Part shown: positions 47,781-58,677 of the stretch, one piece after another
Layout: each line of letters starts with the position of its first letter
How positions within the stretch are numbered: the first letter of the stretch is position 1
Assembly: GCA_038501195.1 (NCBI GenBank)
Contig: JBBPUQ010000001.1
Coordinates: 3,162,001 to 3,226,000 of the forward strand
Origin: Nemania diffusa
Taxonomy: Eukaryota > Ascomycota > Sordariomycetes > Xylariales > Xylariaceae
Length of the DNA: 64,000 nt
Direction of reading: 5' to 3'
Translations under genes and position numbers: made by a program
The notes under the pieces: generated by a model
Database searches by the model: none
The model's input: the letters and a program-made list of their open reading frames with translations, nothing else
Told to the model about the DNA's origin: nothing

Positions 47781-47892
47781 ACTACTTCCGTCTCTTCCCC
47801 TCCTCTCCCTTCTTCTTTTCCTACTAATCCCCTTCCATTCCACTTCCTTCCAAAACTTGTCTTTCTTCCTTCCTCTTTCATTTCCCTCGCGT
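47781..47892 (+). promoter_or_regulatory. Pyrimidine-rich promoter tract of the SAH hydrolase gene
   Basis: About 110 bases that are almost all C and T on the coding strand, starting 330 bases before the start codon. CT-rich tracts just upstream of the transcription start are typical of highly expressed genes in filamentous fungi. Confidence 0.6.
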
Positions 47893-48032
47893 CTATATTT
47901 TTCTTTTGAGTGAGTACCAATTGACCGTCTTTTACAGTCTAGTAGATAACTTCCGCGTATCCGGCTGCTAATTTGGGTACTCTCCAGATCTTGACTCCTC
48001 CTAGCCCAGCACAGCACTCACTTGACTCTGCA

Positions 48033-48108
48033 GTAAGTTCCAATGAGATCGAGACTGAGACAAGTCTCTTGTGTTGTAGTGGCCTCGAACTGACTGTATG
48101 CAACACAG
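48033..48108 (+). other. Likely 5' UTR intron of the SAH hydrolase gene
   Basis: The donor is GTAAGT, a branch-like ACTGACT lies near 48089-48095, and the acceptor CACAG ends two bases before the start codon. The length of 76 nt fits local introns. The coding frame is also open through it, so without splicing the protein would carry an unrelated N-terminal extension. Confidence 0.65.
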
Positions 48109-48110
48109 AA

Positions 48111-49568
48111 ATGGCCGCCCCCGCTTCCAAGTTTAAGGTCGCTGACCTGTCCCTCGCCGCCTTCGGCCGCAAGGAGATTGAGCTGGCCGAGAACGAGATG
48201 CCTGGTCTGGTGTCTATCCGCAAGAAGTACGCTGAGGACCAGCCTCTTGCTGGCGCCCGTATCGCCGGTTGCCTTCACATGACCATCCAGACCGCTGTCC
48301 TGATTGAGACTTTGACCGCTCTTGGTGCCGAGGTCACTTGGACCTCCTGCAACATCTTCTCCACACAAGACCACGCGGCTGCTGCCATTGCTGCCGCCGG
48401 CGTCCCCGTATTTGCCTGGAAGGGCGAGACCGAGGAGGAGTACAACTGGTGCCTTGAGCAGCAGTTGGTTGCCTTCAAGGACAACAAGAAACTTAACCTC
48501 ATCCTCGACGATGGCGGTGACTTGACTGCCCTCGTTCACAGCAAGTACCCCGAGATGCTCAAGGACTGCTACGGCGTCTCTGAGGAGACCACCACCGGTG
48601 TACACCACCTTTACCGCATGCTGAAGGAGAAGAAGCTTCTAGTTCCCAGCATTAACGTCAACGACAGTGTTACCAAGAGCAAATTCGACAACCTGTACGG
48701 CTGCCGCGAGTCCCTAATCGATGGTATCAAGCGCGCTACCGATGTCATGATTGCTGGCAAGATCGCTGTCGTCGCTGGTTTCGGTGACGTCGGCAAGGGT
48801 TGCGCCATGGCTCTTCAGGGTATGGGTGCCCGTGTTCTCGTCACCGAGGTCGACCCCATCAACGCTCTCCAGGCCGCTATGGCTGGTTTCCAGGTCACCA
48901 CCATGGACAAGGCTGCTTCTCAGGCCCAGATCTTCGTAACCACGACTGGTTGCCGTGACATCCTTGTGGGACGTCACTTTGAGGTTATGCCCAACGACGC
49001 TATTGTTTGCAGTAAGTGGCTAACAGAAATTGATCGTGCATTGCAACAAGCTAATACAGCGTTAGACATTGGCCACTTCGATATTGAGATCGATGTTGCC
49101 TGGTTGAAGGCAAACGCCAAGAGCGTTCAGAACATCAAGCCTCAGGTCGACCGCTTCCTGATGGCCAGTGGTCGCCACATCATTCTACTCGCTGAGGGCC
49201 GTCTTGTGAACCTAGGCTGTGCCACCGGCCACTCTTCTTTCGTCATGTCCTGCTCCTTCAGCAACCAGGTCCTTGCTCAGATCATGTTGTACAAGGCTGA
49301 GGATACCGCCTTCGGCAAGAAATACGCTGCCTTTGCCAAGACCGAGAAGCTCCCTATTGGCGTCTACGTCCTCCCCAAGATTCTCGACGAAGAGGTGGCT
49401 GCCCTGCATCTGGCCCACGTCAACGCCGAGCTCACCAAGCTCACTGACGTCCAGGCTGAATACCTCAGCCTGTCTTCTGAGGGTCCTTACAAGCCTGAGC
49501 AGTATGTCTACCTATCGTGTCTCTTTATTCTCCTACTCTGCTAACATGTTCCCAGCTACCGATACTAA
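48111..49568 (+). CDS. Adenosylhomocysteinase (S-adenosylhomocysteine hydrolase)
   Basis: Three exons (48111-49011, 49066-49501, 49556-49568) give 449 residues, the standard length. The enzyme splits S-adenosylhomocysteine into adenosine and homocysteine, clearing the inhibitor made by all SAM-dependent methyltransferases. Visible are the N-terminal [19 protein letters not shown], the substrate-binding [14 protein letters not shown] and LDDGGDLT, the active-site [10 protein letters not shown], the NAD-binding [11 protein letters not shown] (about 220-230), IGHFDIEID and [14 protein letters not shown]. The last exon encodes only the end of the invariant HYRY tail. The first coding intron is 54 nt, in frame and stop-free. 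The start follows a probable 5' UTR intron and gives [13 protein letters not shown], matching fungal relatives. Confidence 0.97.
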
Positions 49569-52500
49569 ACTAAATGTACATAATAATTCGTTGCACCTGA
49601 CTTTCACCGGGTATGCACAAAGGTGTTTTCTGTTTCAACAAGCATGAGTATGAGGCATCAACTGGCATGGGTTATCATAAATCGGGACAGGGGAATTAAA
49701 AGGGTTACAAGGGGCCGGCCGGTCATACTTTTCAACAAAAGGCGTTGGCTATTATAATGCATGATTCCCCTCAGCGTTTGATCTTTTCTGTAGACACCAA
49801 GCATATGTGTCACCAGATACCGACAGCTACGGAGAGAGCTGTAAAGAAGTCCGTCAACCGGATCTCGATAGAATTGAATCGGCTATTTAGCCTTGATGAA
49901 CACTCGTACAACCCCAGCATTGCATTGCAGTTAGTGAATGATGTTTTATGTGCTCATCTCTCGCATCGTAAGGGTCTGCAAGCACTGATCAATAAGGCCC
50001 GGTTTCGATTTCCATATATCCTCGCGGCGATTATTTGCTACTTGAGAACACATAGGTCATTAGATCGAGTATTCATTCGGTAGATGCACGGTACCTTTTG
50101 GAGAGGTCTTCTTTATTAGTGATAACTGGATCAAATCTCCTCTTCAGAGGCAGGTTAAACTTCTATCTCTGCTTACTTCTCCCTCAAGGTCAAGGCTACG
50201 GCTTTCCAGAAGACAGCCCTTGTATTTGCTTTGGTCGCCTAGCCGATTTCATTATTCTAGGTGAATAATCATCGATACAACATGTATGCCAAAGGCGATT
50301 CTATTATCCTAGAATCGTAATCGCTTCAACCGTATCCTTAGTAAAGTATCAGAAGTCAAGGGGCCACAATTGGTACTATACGAGGCTTAAGATGCCCAGA
50401 TACATATAAAATGAGCTCTTCCCACCCTACTCGAACAGCTATATAAGCTGAATGATTCTTGTCGAGAATAACTACTATATATATAGCGAAACTGTAACTA
50501 TTACGGGAAAGCGACGCCGTTAATCTCATTGACGATTGACGATATATAGTAAGAATAAGTACGCGATAGCAATATTATACCACGACACCATTGTAGGATA
50601 GAATTTTGTCAAGTTGGGGACTTGATATTCTGTAGTTATCACCATTCAGCTTATAGTTAAGACTGACTGCAAGAGTCGTCGCTCTACCTTACTTGGTGGT
50701 ATCGTTTTCTCTGTCACAGCAATCATATGTGTTTCATCTCTTCCCATCTTGCTTATATGTTGTCCGTACGTGTGAAGATCTTAGATAATCGTATCGTTAG
50801 TTAAGTAGCGATTCGTAGTGTTGGGGTTAGTTATATACATGATATCTCATACCATCTGTATTCGAAGTCTCTGTTTGATGTTATCCCCCTTTTTTATGAT
50901 GTTTTTTTGTCTAGTAAAGGCTTGGCTCGCTGGAAAGTGTCAATAAGATAAGAATACTTATTTCTTATTATGTGCATAGTTAAATGCTTAATTACTCTAA
51001 CCACCCGGCTCATTGTTTCCGAATATCTCCTAACATAGAATTAGTCTCTCTCCCGAGGTGATTTACATGTGTAGTCGTAGTTTCAAGTAAGTAAATTAGT
51101 GCACCGGAGCAAATAATTATCCTTAGCAAGCTCAAGTTCTCGACTAACATCGCCAAAAAAGTGTGTGTGGTATTTTAAGGTAGTCAGTGTACTACTTTAT
51201 AATATCCATTCTTAGTAGCTTAATGAGGTAGTTAGTATTTTTACTACTAAATCATTTTAGTAAGTAACATAATATCCTGATACTAGCTACATACTTCTGC
51301 CATAAAATGTGAGCCAAGTATTCTAGCAAGACAAACAGTAGCCAAAGCTCATAATCACCGAGTACCAAATAAAGCCGGTACAAGTGCAAATACAGCCCTA
51401 GGAAGTCGATAGGCAACCCGAAAATCGATGGCAGTACCCTGCAGGGTGACCATTGGATAGATAAGAAGTACGAGACGCGTACCAAACAGTTCAGGGCTAG
51501 CTATTAACCTCGAATAATCGAAGCTCGACGACGATAGGGCACTTAGCAAGCGGGCCAATATCACCTTCGAAGAAAATATTGTAAAATATTGTAGTATAAT
51601 AATATTTTACAATGAAGCTTTTACAAGGGTAAAGTCGAGGAGAGTCTTGTTTTGTGGTGACGATGGTAGATAGCTCTTATCAACCCCCCCGATCTTTCCA
51701 ACCAGTATAATACGTTAAAGCCTATCTATTTCCTTGGAAACTTTCCACGCAACATTAGGCCACCATATTTACACTAGCCACTATGAGAGTATTGCTGTGG
51801 CTATTTCGGTGCGGGTTTATATATAGACACCCTAGCATCTCTTAGTATGCTCGGAACCGAGAACTGAGAACCGTTGAGTTTTTCTTACTGGATACAATGC
51901 CGAGCTGTGGATATTAATCCTGGAACAAGGAAACAATGTTCACACAGGAGAGATCAAGAACCGAAGGGCCTTAGTATCCTCGACAGCTTTAAACTACTTA
52001 GGCAGGCTGGGTACCGTAGTTTCTCAAAATGATTACCGCCGTTTACGTGGCCATAGGATCAGCAAGACGAAAAGAAGAAAAAGAAAATAAATAAATAGGA
52101 GCGCTAGAGAATAGAGAATAGAGTAAATAGCAACTATCCCGAGACGCAGCTGGTTTCATCACCAAATGGCAAGAGAACAGCTTTTTTTCAAGCTTGGTTG
52201 ACGATAACGCCGTCACCGTTTAGTGTTGCCTTATTACACGTGTTGGTCCATATTAGGACGGGAAAAAGAGGCATCCCTGGATGAAAAATAAAGACCAGAG
52301 ACAGGTAGGTAATACATACCTATCTCAGACAGACTTCATCTAATGACCATCTTATCCACACCACTAAAAAGACTCAGGTAATCCGTACTAGCGACTGAAA
52401 AGCTTGCTGGAGTCGGTATATCCACCCTGATTCCATACTCAACCTCGCATGATGCCTAAACTGGCCTGGAGGGGGGTACACAGCAGCACCTCGACCCAAA

Positions 52501-55379
52501 CCCAACGGCTCCCCAGTAAGTACCGATACCTCATGTATGTATGTATGGCATTGCATCTCGCCTGTCTCACAGAGCCCCGGGGGTCCCAGTTATTGTGCTT
52601 CGGGCTGGGTTGGCTGGCTGATGTCTTCATCATGCTGTGTTGCCTACCACGAATGTGGAGGATGCGTACATATCCTGTGCATAGATAACCAACCAAGCTT
52701 TCCTGGGACGGTTTTTGTTTTGAAATTGCCCTTTTCTTTTCAGCAGCAGCAGCAGCCGCAGCCGCAGCTTATCTAGTACGTATGGGTGCTTACACAGAAC
52801 CACGATGGGTGACGGACATGCATGCAGAAAACTTTTGACACGCACAAAAGCAAAGAAGGAACGCCGGATTAAGGGGGCGTCGCATAGGTGTTGAAGAAAT
52901 GGGCGTCTCCCCCGTTTTCTTTCAACAGCTACTTACTAGATCGATGCAGCCGTAGAACTATTATCTAGAGCCAAAATATGAACCAGCCTCAGTCAGGGAG
53001 GGACGGAGACCCAAGGCAATTAGATCGGTCCAACTCTTTACAGCTAGCTATATCCACTAATACGGTAGACGAACCTAAAAAAACAGCAATTGTTCGGCAG
53101 GCGTGTTACCTACAGCTGCACCGTAGGTCGGGACGTCTAATATATATATATATATTTTCAGCTTCTCTTCAGGTGTGCGTGCGTGCTGCTGCTTACTTAG
53201 GAGCGGAATAGGGTAGTGTAGGCGAGAATAATTAGCTGACGCAGACTCGCATTCCGATACGGGGGTGAGAAGGGCAAGGGGAGGACGGGGAAGGGGGACG
53301 GGAAAGGAGGGACGCCAAAGCGCACTGGAGGCTTAAAGAGACAGACAGTGTGAGATCTAGGTAGTTCTTTATTTCGTCTAGTTTCTTTAGCTTCGATCGT
53401 GGTTTGTTTATTTTTGTTTTCTTTTCCTCTTCATTTCTTTTCTCACTATTCGTGCCGGAAGCCGGAAATCAAGACTCGTCGGCCTGCATCCCGGTGCATA
53501 TGCGCCAAGCTCCAGCCGCTAGTCTAAGCTGCTGTACCGTTGGAAATTGATTTGCTCTCGTGATGCAGGACGAGAATTAAAGGAAATAGGAAATGAGAAT
53601 AAAAAATAAAAATCATCCTAAAGCTGAGCAGACAACGAATGGGAAGGTGGGTGGATTACACTTTGGAGACGCGAATTAGGCATGGTATTATCAGCTGGGT
53701 CCATCCCCCTCTTTAGACTATTAGTTTCCTGTTCGGGAATTTCTCTGTGTTCCACTACATGGGGTGTCGTGTCTAAGTAGACTAAGGTAGGTAGGTATGT
53801 AGGTCATGGCCATGGTCAAGGTCATGGGAGGGCTGCTCTATAGAAAACTCTCCCGTATATAGTCCGTGCAAGGGTGCCTGCGTAATAACGCATACATATA
53901 AACACGTATGGGGGGAGGGGGAGGGGCCGAGGGGAGGTCGGGAAGTCGGTAGGTCGGTAGGCAGGGACTAAGAGTTATAAAATCCCACTCGTCATGTACA
54001 TGAAGTATCGTGGGAATAGATAGAAAAAAAGACACATATTCAGAAATACCTATAGTAGCAGTATTATGATAACGGTGAAGCTGTATCTTGGCTGGGTAGC
54101 ATACGTACATCGCCTAGCTCTTGGCAGAATATAGATAGCCGGTACTCGGTAAACTAAAAGGCGAACTGGTAAAGCGAAGGATTAGAGTGTTAGGAAATAG
54201 GTATAGCAATCCCACAGACTTGCAGGTAAATCACACCAATCACAGCACTTCGCTCTCCCCTCTAATTAGTCGTCTATACCTACCTACTCCTGTCTTATGA
54301 ATCGAGGAAGAATGAAAAGACGAGAAAAAAGCCAACCCTCTTGCTAATAGCGACGATTGTACTACACTACTTGTAGACAATAGCAGATACGTAGTAAGAT
54401 ATGAGCAAGTTTTCATTTGTAGTATAGATGGCGGTCCAGATTCAATGGTTCGCCCCGCTATCGTTTTTGTCATAACAAAATGCTTGCAAAGAAGACCTGG
54501 GCCGCGGTTTTGGTTGCATTGGACGGTGGCTAGTTCCTTTTCCTGAGTGGCTTTTTCGACTCCAAGAATTCCATTTGAGGTGCAAGCGAGTGGCAGGTTA
54601 TGCATCGTCACGCCCATACATTTCTCTTTCCTCCGTGCGGGCTTTATGAAGTTAGCTTGCTGGAACGATAGAACTTGTTTGAGTCCAACTTTCTGAGAAA
54701 CTGAAAACCGATAGAGTCTCGATGGTGATATTAGTCTCCGATACTTGCAAATATCTGCTTCTTGGCGTTTGCCAAATTGACCAGACCATCAATAGCCTTA
54801 TTAGTAAGTAACACGATATTACTTTTTGATATGTGATGAACACAAAGTCTCTTGAGACCGCGCTCTTTCATGGAGCCGGATCGCCCATGATCGTTCCGAC
54901 TTGATCGCGCAGTGCGACCCGTCCCTCCGCCCTAGCTGATCCTGAACAATTGCGGCACGCACCAAAACATTGATCCTGAACACATCACCCTGTCGCCTCT
55001 AGTGCATGAAGGCGAACAATCTCCGACGCTAATCGTACATCATATCTGAACATGACCGAAAACAATGCCTTGCTCCCTTTTTATGACCTTCCGTAACGCC
55101 GACGCAGAAACCTAAATCAGACCGAGTCCCTTTACCATCGTAACCTCTTTCAGGTTCAAAATCTCCCGTTCCCTTTTGACCAGTATCTATAATGCCCCAG
55201 TCTAGGCAAATAGCAGATAACCGCCGCTCTCCACCGTGAAATGGTGAAAGAGAAATGAAGTGAAATAAAACATAGTACCAAACCACTGCCGCCGTAGCAT
55301 AGCGGGGTTACAGGCAACCGCTCACTAGGAAAATATTACTACAATGTGGTTGCGGCTGGCTGCAGGCAGTGGGTCTCTC
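49569..55379. other. Long gene-free block downstream of the Zn2Cys6 regulator
   Basis: About 5.8 kb without a supported gene. A 108-codon ATG-started frame at 49757-50083 shows no domain. The stretch 53220-53340 is purine-rich. A CAG/CCG triplet run lies at 52741-52767. The 300-500 bases before 55380 are probably the 3' region of the regulator gene. Confidence 0.5.
51578..51613. repeat. Perfect 13-bp inverted repeat
   Basis: Arms ATTGTAAAATATT (51578-51590) and AATATTTTACAAT (51601-51613) are exact reverse complements with a 10-base loop. It lies in AT-rich DNA far from genes. It could be part of a decayed transposon end or a chance hairpin. Confidence 0.6.
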
Positions 55380-58300
55380 TTATCGTCGAGTGATGTTGTA
55401 TGCAGGAGCGATGAAAGCTCTAACGCCGAGTTCCGAGAAACGCCGAACGACATTAGTGGTGCCGCCGGTGACGCGAGCCTCATCTTGAATGAACTTCCTG
55501 GCCACAGCTAGCTTGCTCTTCGGGTCGCCCTCGTCCAGATGTGGGGGGAGAGTGCTCTCGAAATCCGGCGGAAAGTTGTGCGTGAAGGCTCGGATGATAG
55601 TCAGCGAATACAGAACGTCGCGATTCTCCCTCCCGTCGAGCAACTCGCGGAGCTGTGCTAGTATCATGTCTCTCCGAGGTGTCATGTCCAAAGCAGATTG
55701 ATCCCTGATGAGTAGAAATTCGGCCAGACTATGCCAAAACCTGAGTTCCCGATTCCTATGGTAAAGGGTAGCGTCGGCGGTCTCAAGGGGAGCCCGAAGT
55801 GGATTATGATCAAGAAACTCCCCCGAGAGTAGAGTCTCGAAGACAGCCGCTCGATTGCGCGCTTCATTCCCATCGTCAGTAGCTGGGAGGCCATGGCCTA
55901 GATTGACTTTGTATTCAGTCGAATATACCAAAGTAGCCAACTCCCAAACCACTCGAAACTCGAGGTTAGCTGAGTATGCCATCCCGGCAACATCATTGGT
56001 GGTGGTAGAGGACAAGGACTCTAAAAAAGCTGCCAACACCTCCTGGACACGTGGATTAGATGCTAGAGCGTTGGACCCATAAGGCTTGAGGTACCAATCC
56101 GTCTCGAAAAATTTCTCCAGTCCGGGGGCATAGACCTGCTCGTAGAGATCCTGAACCTCGAGCAGCTTCTCCTGGCTTAATGGAGCATCAACAGAGGGAG
56201 GGACAGCATTTCCAATGGCGACAAGTTCTTGGACCTTCATTTTGCGTACTGAAATACCAGAGTAAGCCGGGGTTCGTTCCATATAGGGCGACTGTGTTGT
56301 ATGCGAGGAAGTTGGATGCAAGGGGACGAAAGAGGGACCGCCCCCCCTAAGGTGCGGTGGCCCTCTGGCTCTATAATCAACAACATGGGGAATAGCAGGT
56401 GTCGCTGGGAAATGGGAGGTCGACATACTCGAGGGTGTGAGGACACTATCCAGAGAATGGTCCAGTGTATGATAGGGGTGGCCTTCGCTCTTGATATTTG
56501 AGACTGCCGAGGTTCCTATAGAAGCCAGACCCGGGCTGTACGTCGATATCGATGGCGCGACGGATATCCCTGATGGCACGGTGGTATAGGAGGCAGCAGT
56601 GCTGGGTGTTAGTGGGGCGGAGGCAGAGACAGAGGGTGCGCTGTGAGGAAGGGAGGAGGTGGATGAGGCCGAGGTTGGGGTCGCCGAGTTTTGCGCCGAG
56701 TGGATATTGCTTGCTGCGTGATGCGGCTGTTGGGTTTGTTGAGATTGATGCGCTTGTGATGGCGGTTGCTGCTGTTGGTTCTTGAAAATGGGGTCGTAAC
56801 CAAGGCATTCGCGCTTGGACTTTTGACAATTCTTGCAAGTCGGATGCAGTTCGTCGCACTAGATGCACCGTAATTGTTAGAGCCTAAAGCACAATTTAAA
56901 TGCCCTGTTGAGTGTTGAGGTAGACAGGTAACCCCTGCAAGTGCAGTGTGACAAGAAGAAAGACGATGTCGTTGATAGCTTCGACCGGTGTGGAGAAGGT
57001 GAGGGGAGGAGGTACGGTGAGTGAGCGAGTGAGTGAGTGAGGACGACGAAACACCAAATGGGGCTAAGTTAGACAATTGACATGGAAGTGACTAGAGAGT
57101 TGGCGCAATTTTGGTCTGGAGCCTTCCTTTTTTTTTTTTAATGCTTTGTCTGACCTCGGGTTGGCGCATGTTTGCTCGCTAGGTTTGGCTCGCTCGCTTC
57201 TCAGTAGCGCCAGTCGCCTGTTGTCAAGCGAAACCCCAAGCGAATGTGAGCAGCGACCACTTCGGACACAGCACCACAAATCAACTTCCAATGTTCGGAC
57301 TGCACCTGCCCAGCTAAGGTTTTCAAGCTTTGCACCTTTTTTTTTTCACTCTTTCTCTCTCTCCCTTCGCTAGCATTACGCTCATCGTCGACCAAAGTCC
57401 CCCTCCTCCCGTGTACATGGATAAGGTAAAGTAGAGAACGAACAACGGCACATACCTTGATACGCCGTTTGCGACATGTTAAGCAACCTGTTTTGGTTCG
57501 ACGCTTGATCTCCTACAGCCAGATGAAACAATTAACGGTTAGGTTGGCCGCGTCATAAACTATGGTACACAGGAGGGTAACTTCTTACCTTTTTGTGGCG
57601 TCCAGCCGTCATCACCGCACCTGGCCCGCCTGGCGGTAGAGCATATCTTTGGCCCATAGCATCGGGGGACAGGCTGGCATACGCGCCCATGGGGACTTGT
57701 TGTCCGTAGTACGACAAGGGCGCCTGTCCCGGGACCGAGGGTACGGGTGACACAGGCATGGCCATGGCCATGTGCTGTTGTTGCTGGGATTGCTGCTGTA
57801 CAGGGTCAAATGTGCGCATACTCGGCAGCGGCATCGCATTGTTTGCTGTCGTGTGCGGGCTCGATCTATAGGGGTCGTGTGTCGGAGGGGCCGTATTGGA
57901 ATAACTATAATGCGGATTGCTCATGCCGCCGGTCGTGTAGGCCGACGGCGTCGAATAGGGAAGAGGCTGCCGAGTCCCGGGTATATGGGGTGGGTTATGC
58001 GACATCGTTTCGGTCACGGGCGTGGCGGCGCCGTCTCCGTCTCTCTCTTGCTGGCCGTCCTGCGCTGCCTGCTGGTCCTGAGCGACGGTAGCGCCTCGTT
58101 GCGTAGATGTTGTGGCAGGTGTTGGTGATGGTGTCGTGGCGGCTTTGGGATTGTCAGTAGCGACTGTGGTTTTGTCCGTCACGAGGGCAGACGAAGAGGT
58201 AGGTGGCGTAGAGGTTGATGTTGAACTTGATGTTGAAGTCGATGTCGACGTTGGGATTGGAGCATCCGAAACGCGATCCTGTTGTAGCTGGTAACCCTGA

Positions 58301-58677
58301 TAACCCTGATCCTCCAATCCCTTCTCTTGCTCTGGCTCCTTCTCCGGCGGCTCTTGTGTGGTAGCTATTTCTGGCCCTCGAGCTGCATCTGCATCGGGCG
58401 CTTGAGGATTCGGGGACTGTCGAATGCGCTCCTGCTGTTGGGAGGCATTGGTAGTTGCCTCAGGCGGCGTGTGAGCCCAGGTCTGTGCCTCTCTCGGGTT
58501 TTCGTGTCTTTCCTGTGCTGCTGGGGCAGCTTGTGACGAGTGTTGTGACGACGGGAGCTCTGGCCAGGGTTTTGACGACGGTGCTGGTGGGAGGGCATGG
58601 GCTGGTTCTTCAGCAACAACGGCAGAGGCCGGTTCAGGCTGAGGTTGAGCCTGTGGCTGTTCCTGTGCCTCTGCCAT
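55380..58677 (-). CDS. Zn2Cys6 transcription factor with central zinc cluster
   Basis: Three exons (58677-57589, 57512-57456, 56858-55380) give 874 residues. The zinc cluster follows C-x2-C-x6-C-x6-C-x2-C-x6-C, residues 373-400 (CLTCRKRRIKCDELHPTCKN then CQKSKREC), with the tail LGYDPIFK that marks the group containing S. pombe Moc3. The cluster is unusually central: 363 residues of low-complexity Gln/Pro/Ser/Thr sequence precede it. The 57-nt middle exon carries only EIKRRTKTGCLTCRKRRIK, and the second intron (597 nt) interrupts the cluster just before the third cysteine. After a Ser/Thr/Pro linker, the C-terminal 300 residues (VQELVAIGNAVPPSVDAPLS, LYEQVYAPGLEKFFETDWYL, RFWHSLAEFLLIRD) form the fungal-specific regulatory domain. 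It is probably a nuclear regulator; Moc3-like roles in development or stress are inference. Confidence 0.9.

Noticed and set aside
48018..48608. 196-codon minus-strand frame over SAH hydrolase
   Set aside because: Antisense shadow of a highly biased coding sequence with no domain of its own.
49757..50083. 108-codon ATG-started frame downstream of SAH hydrolase
   Set aside because: No domain or relatives recognised; it lies in the 3' flank of a highly expressed gene and is most likely chance.
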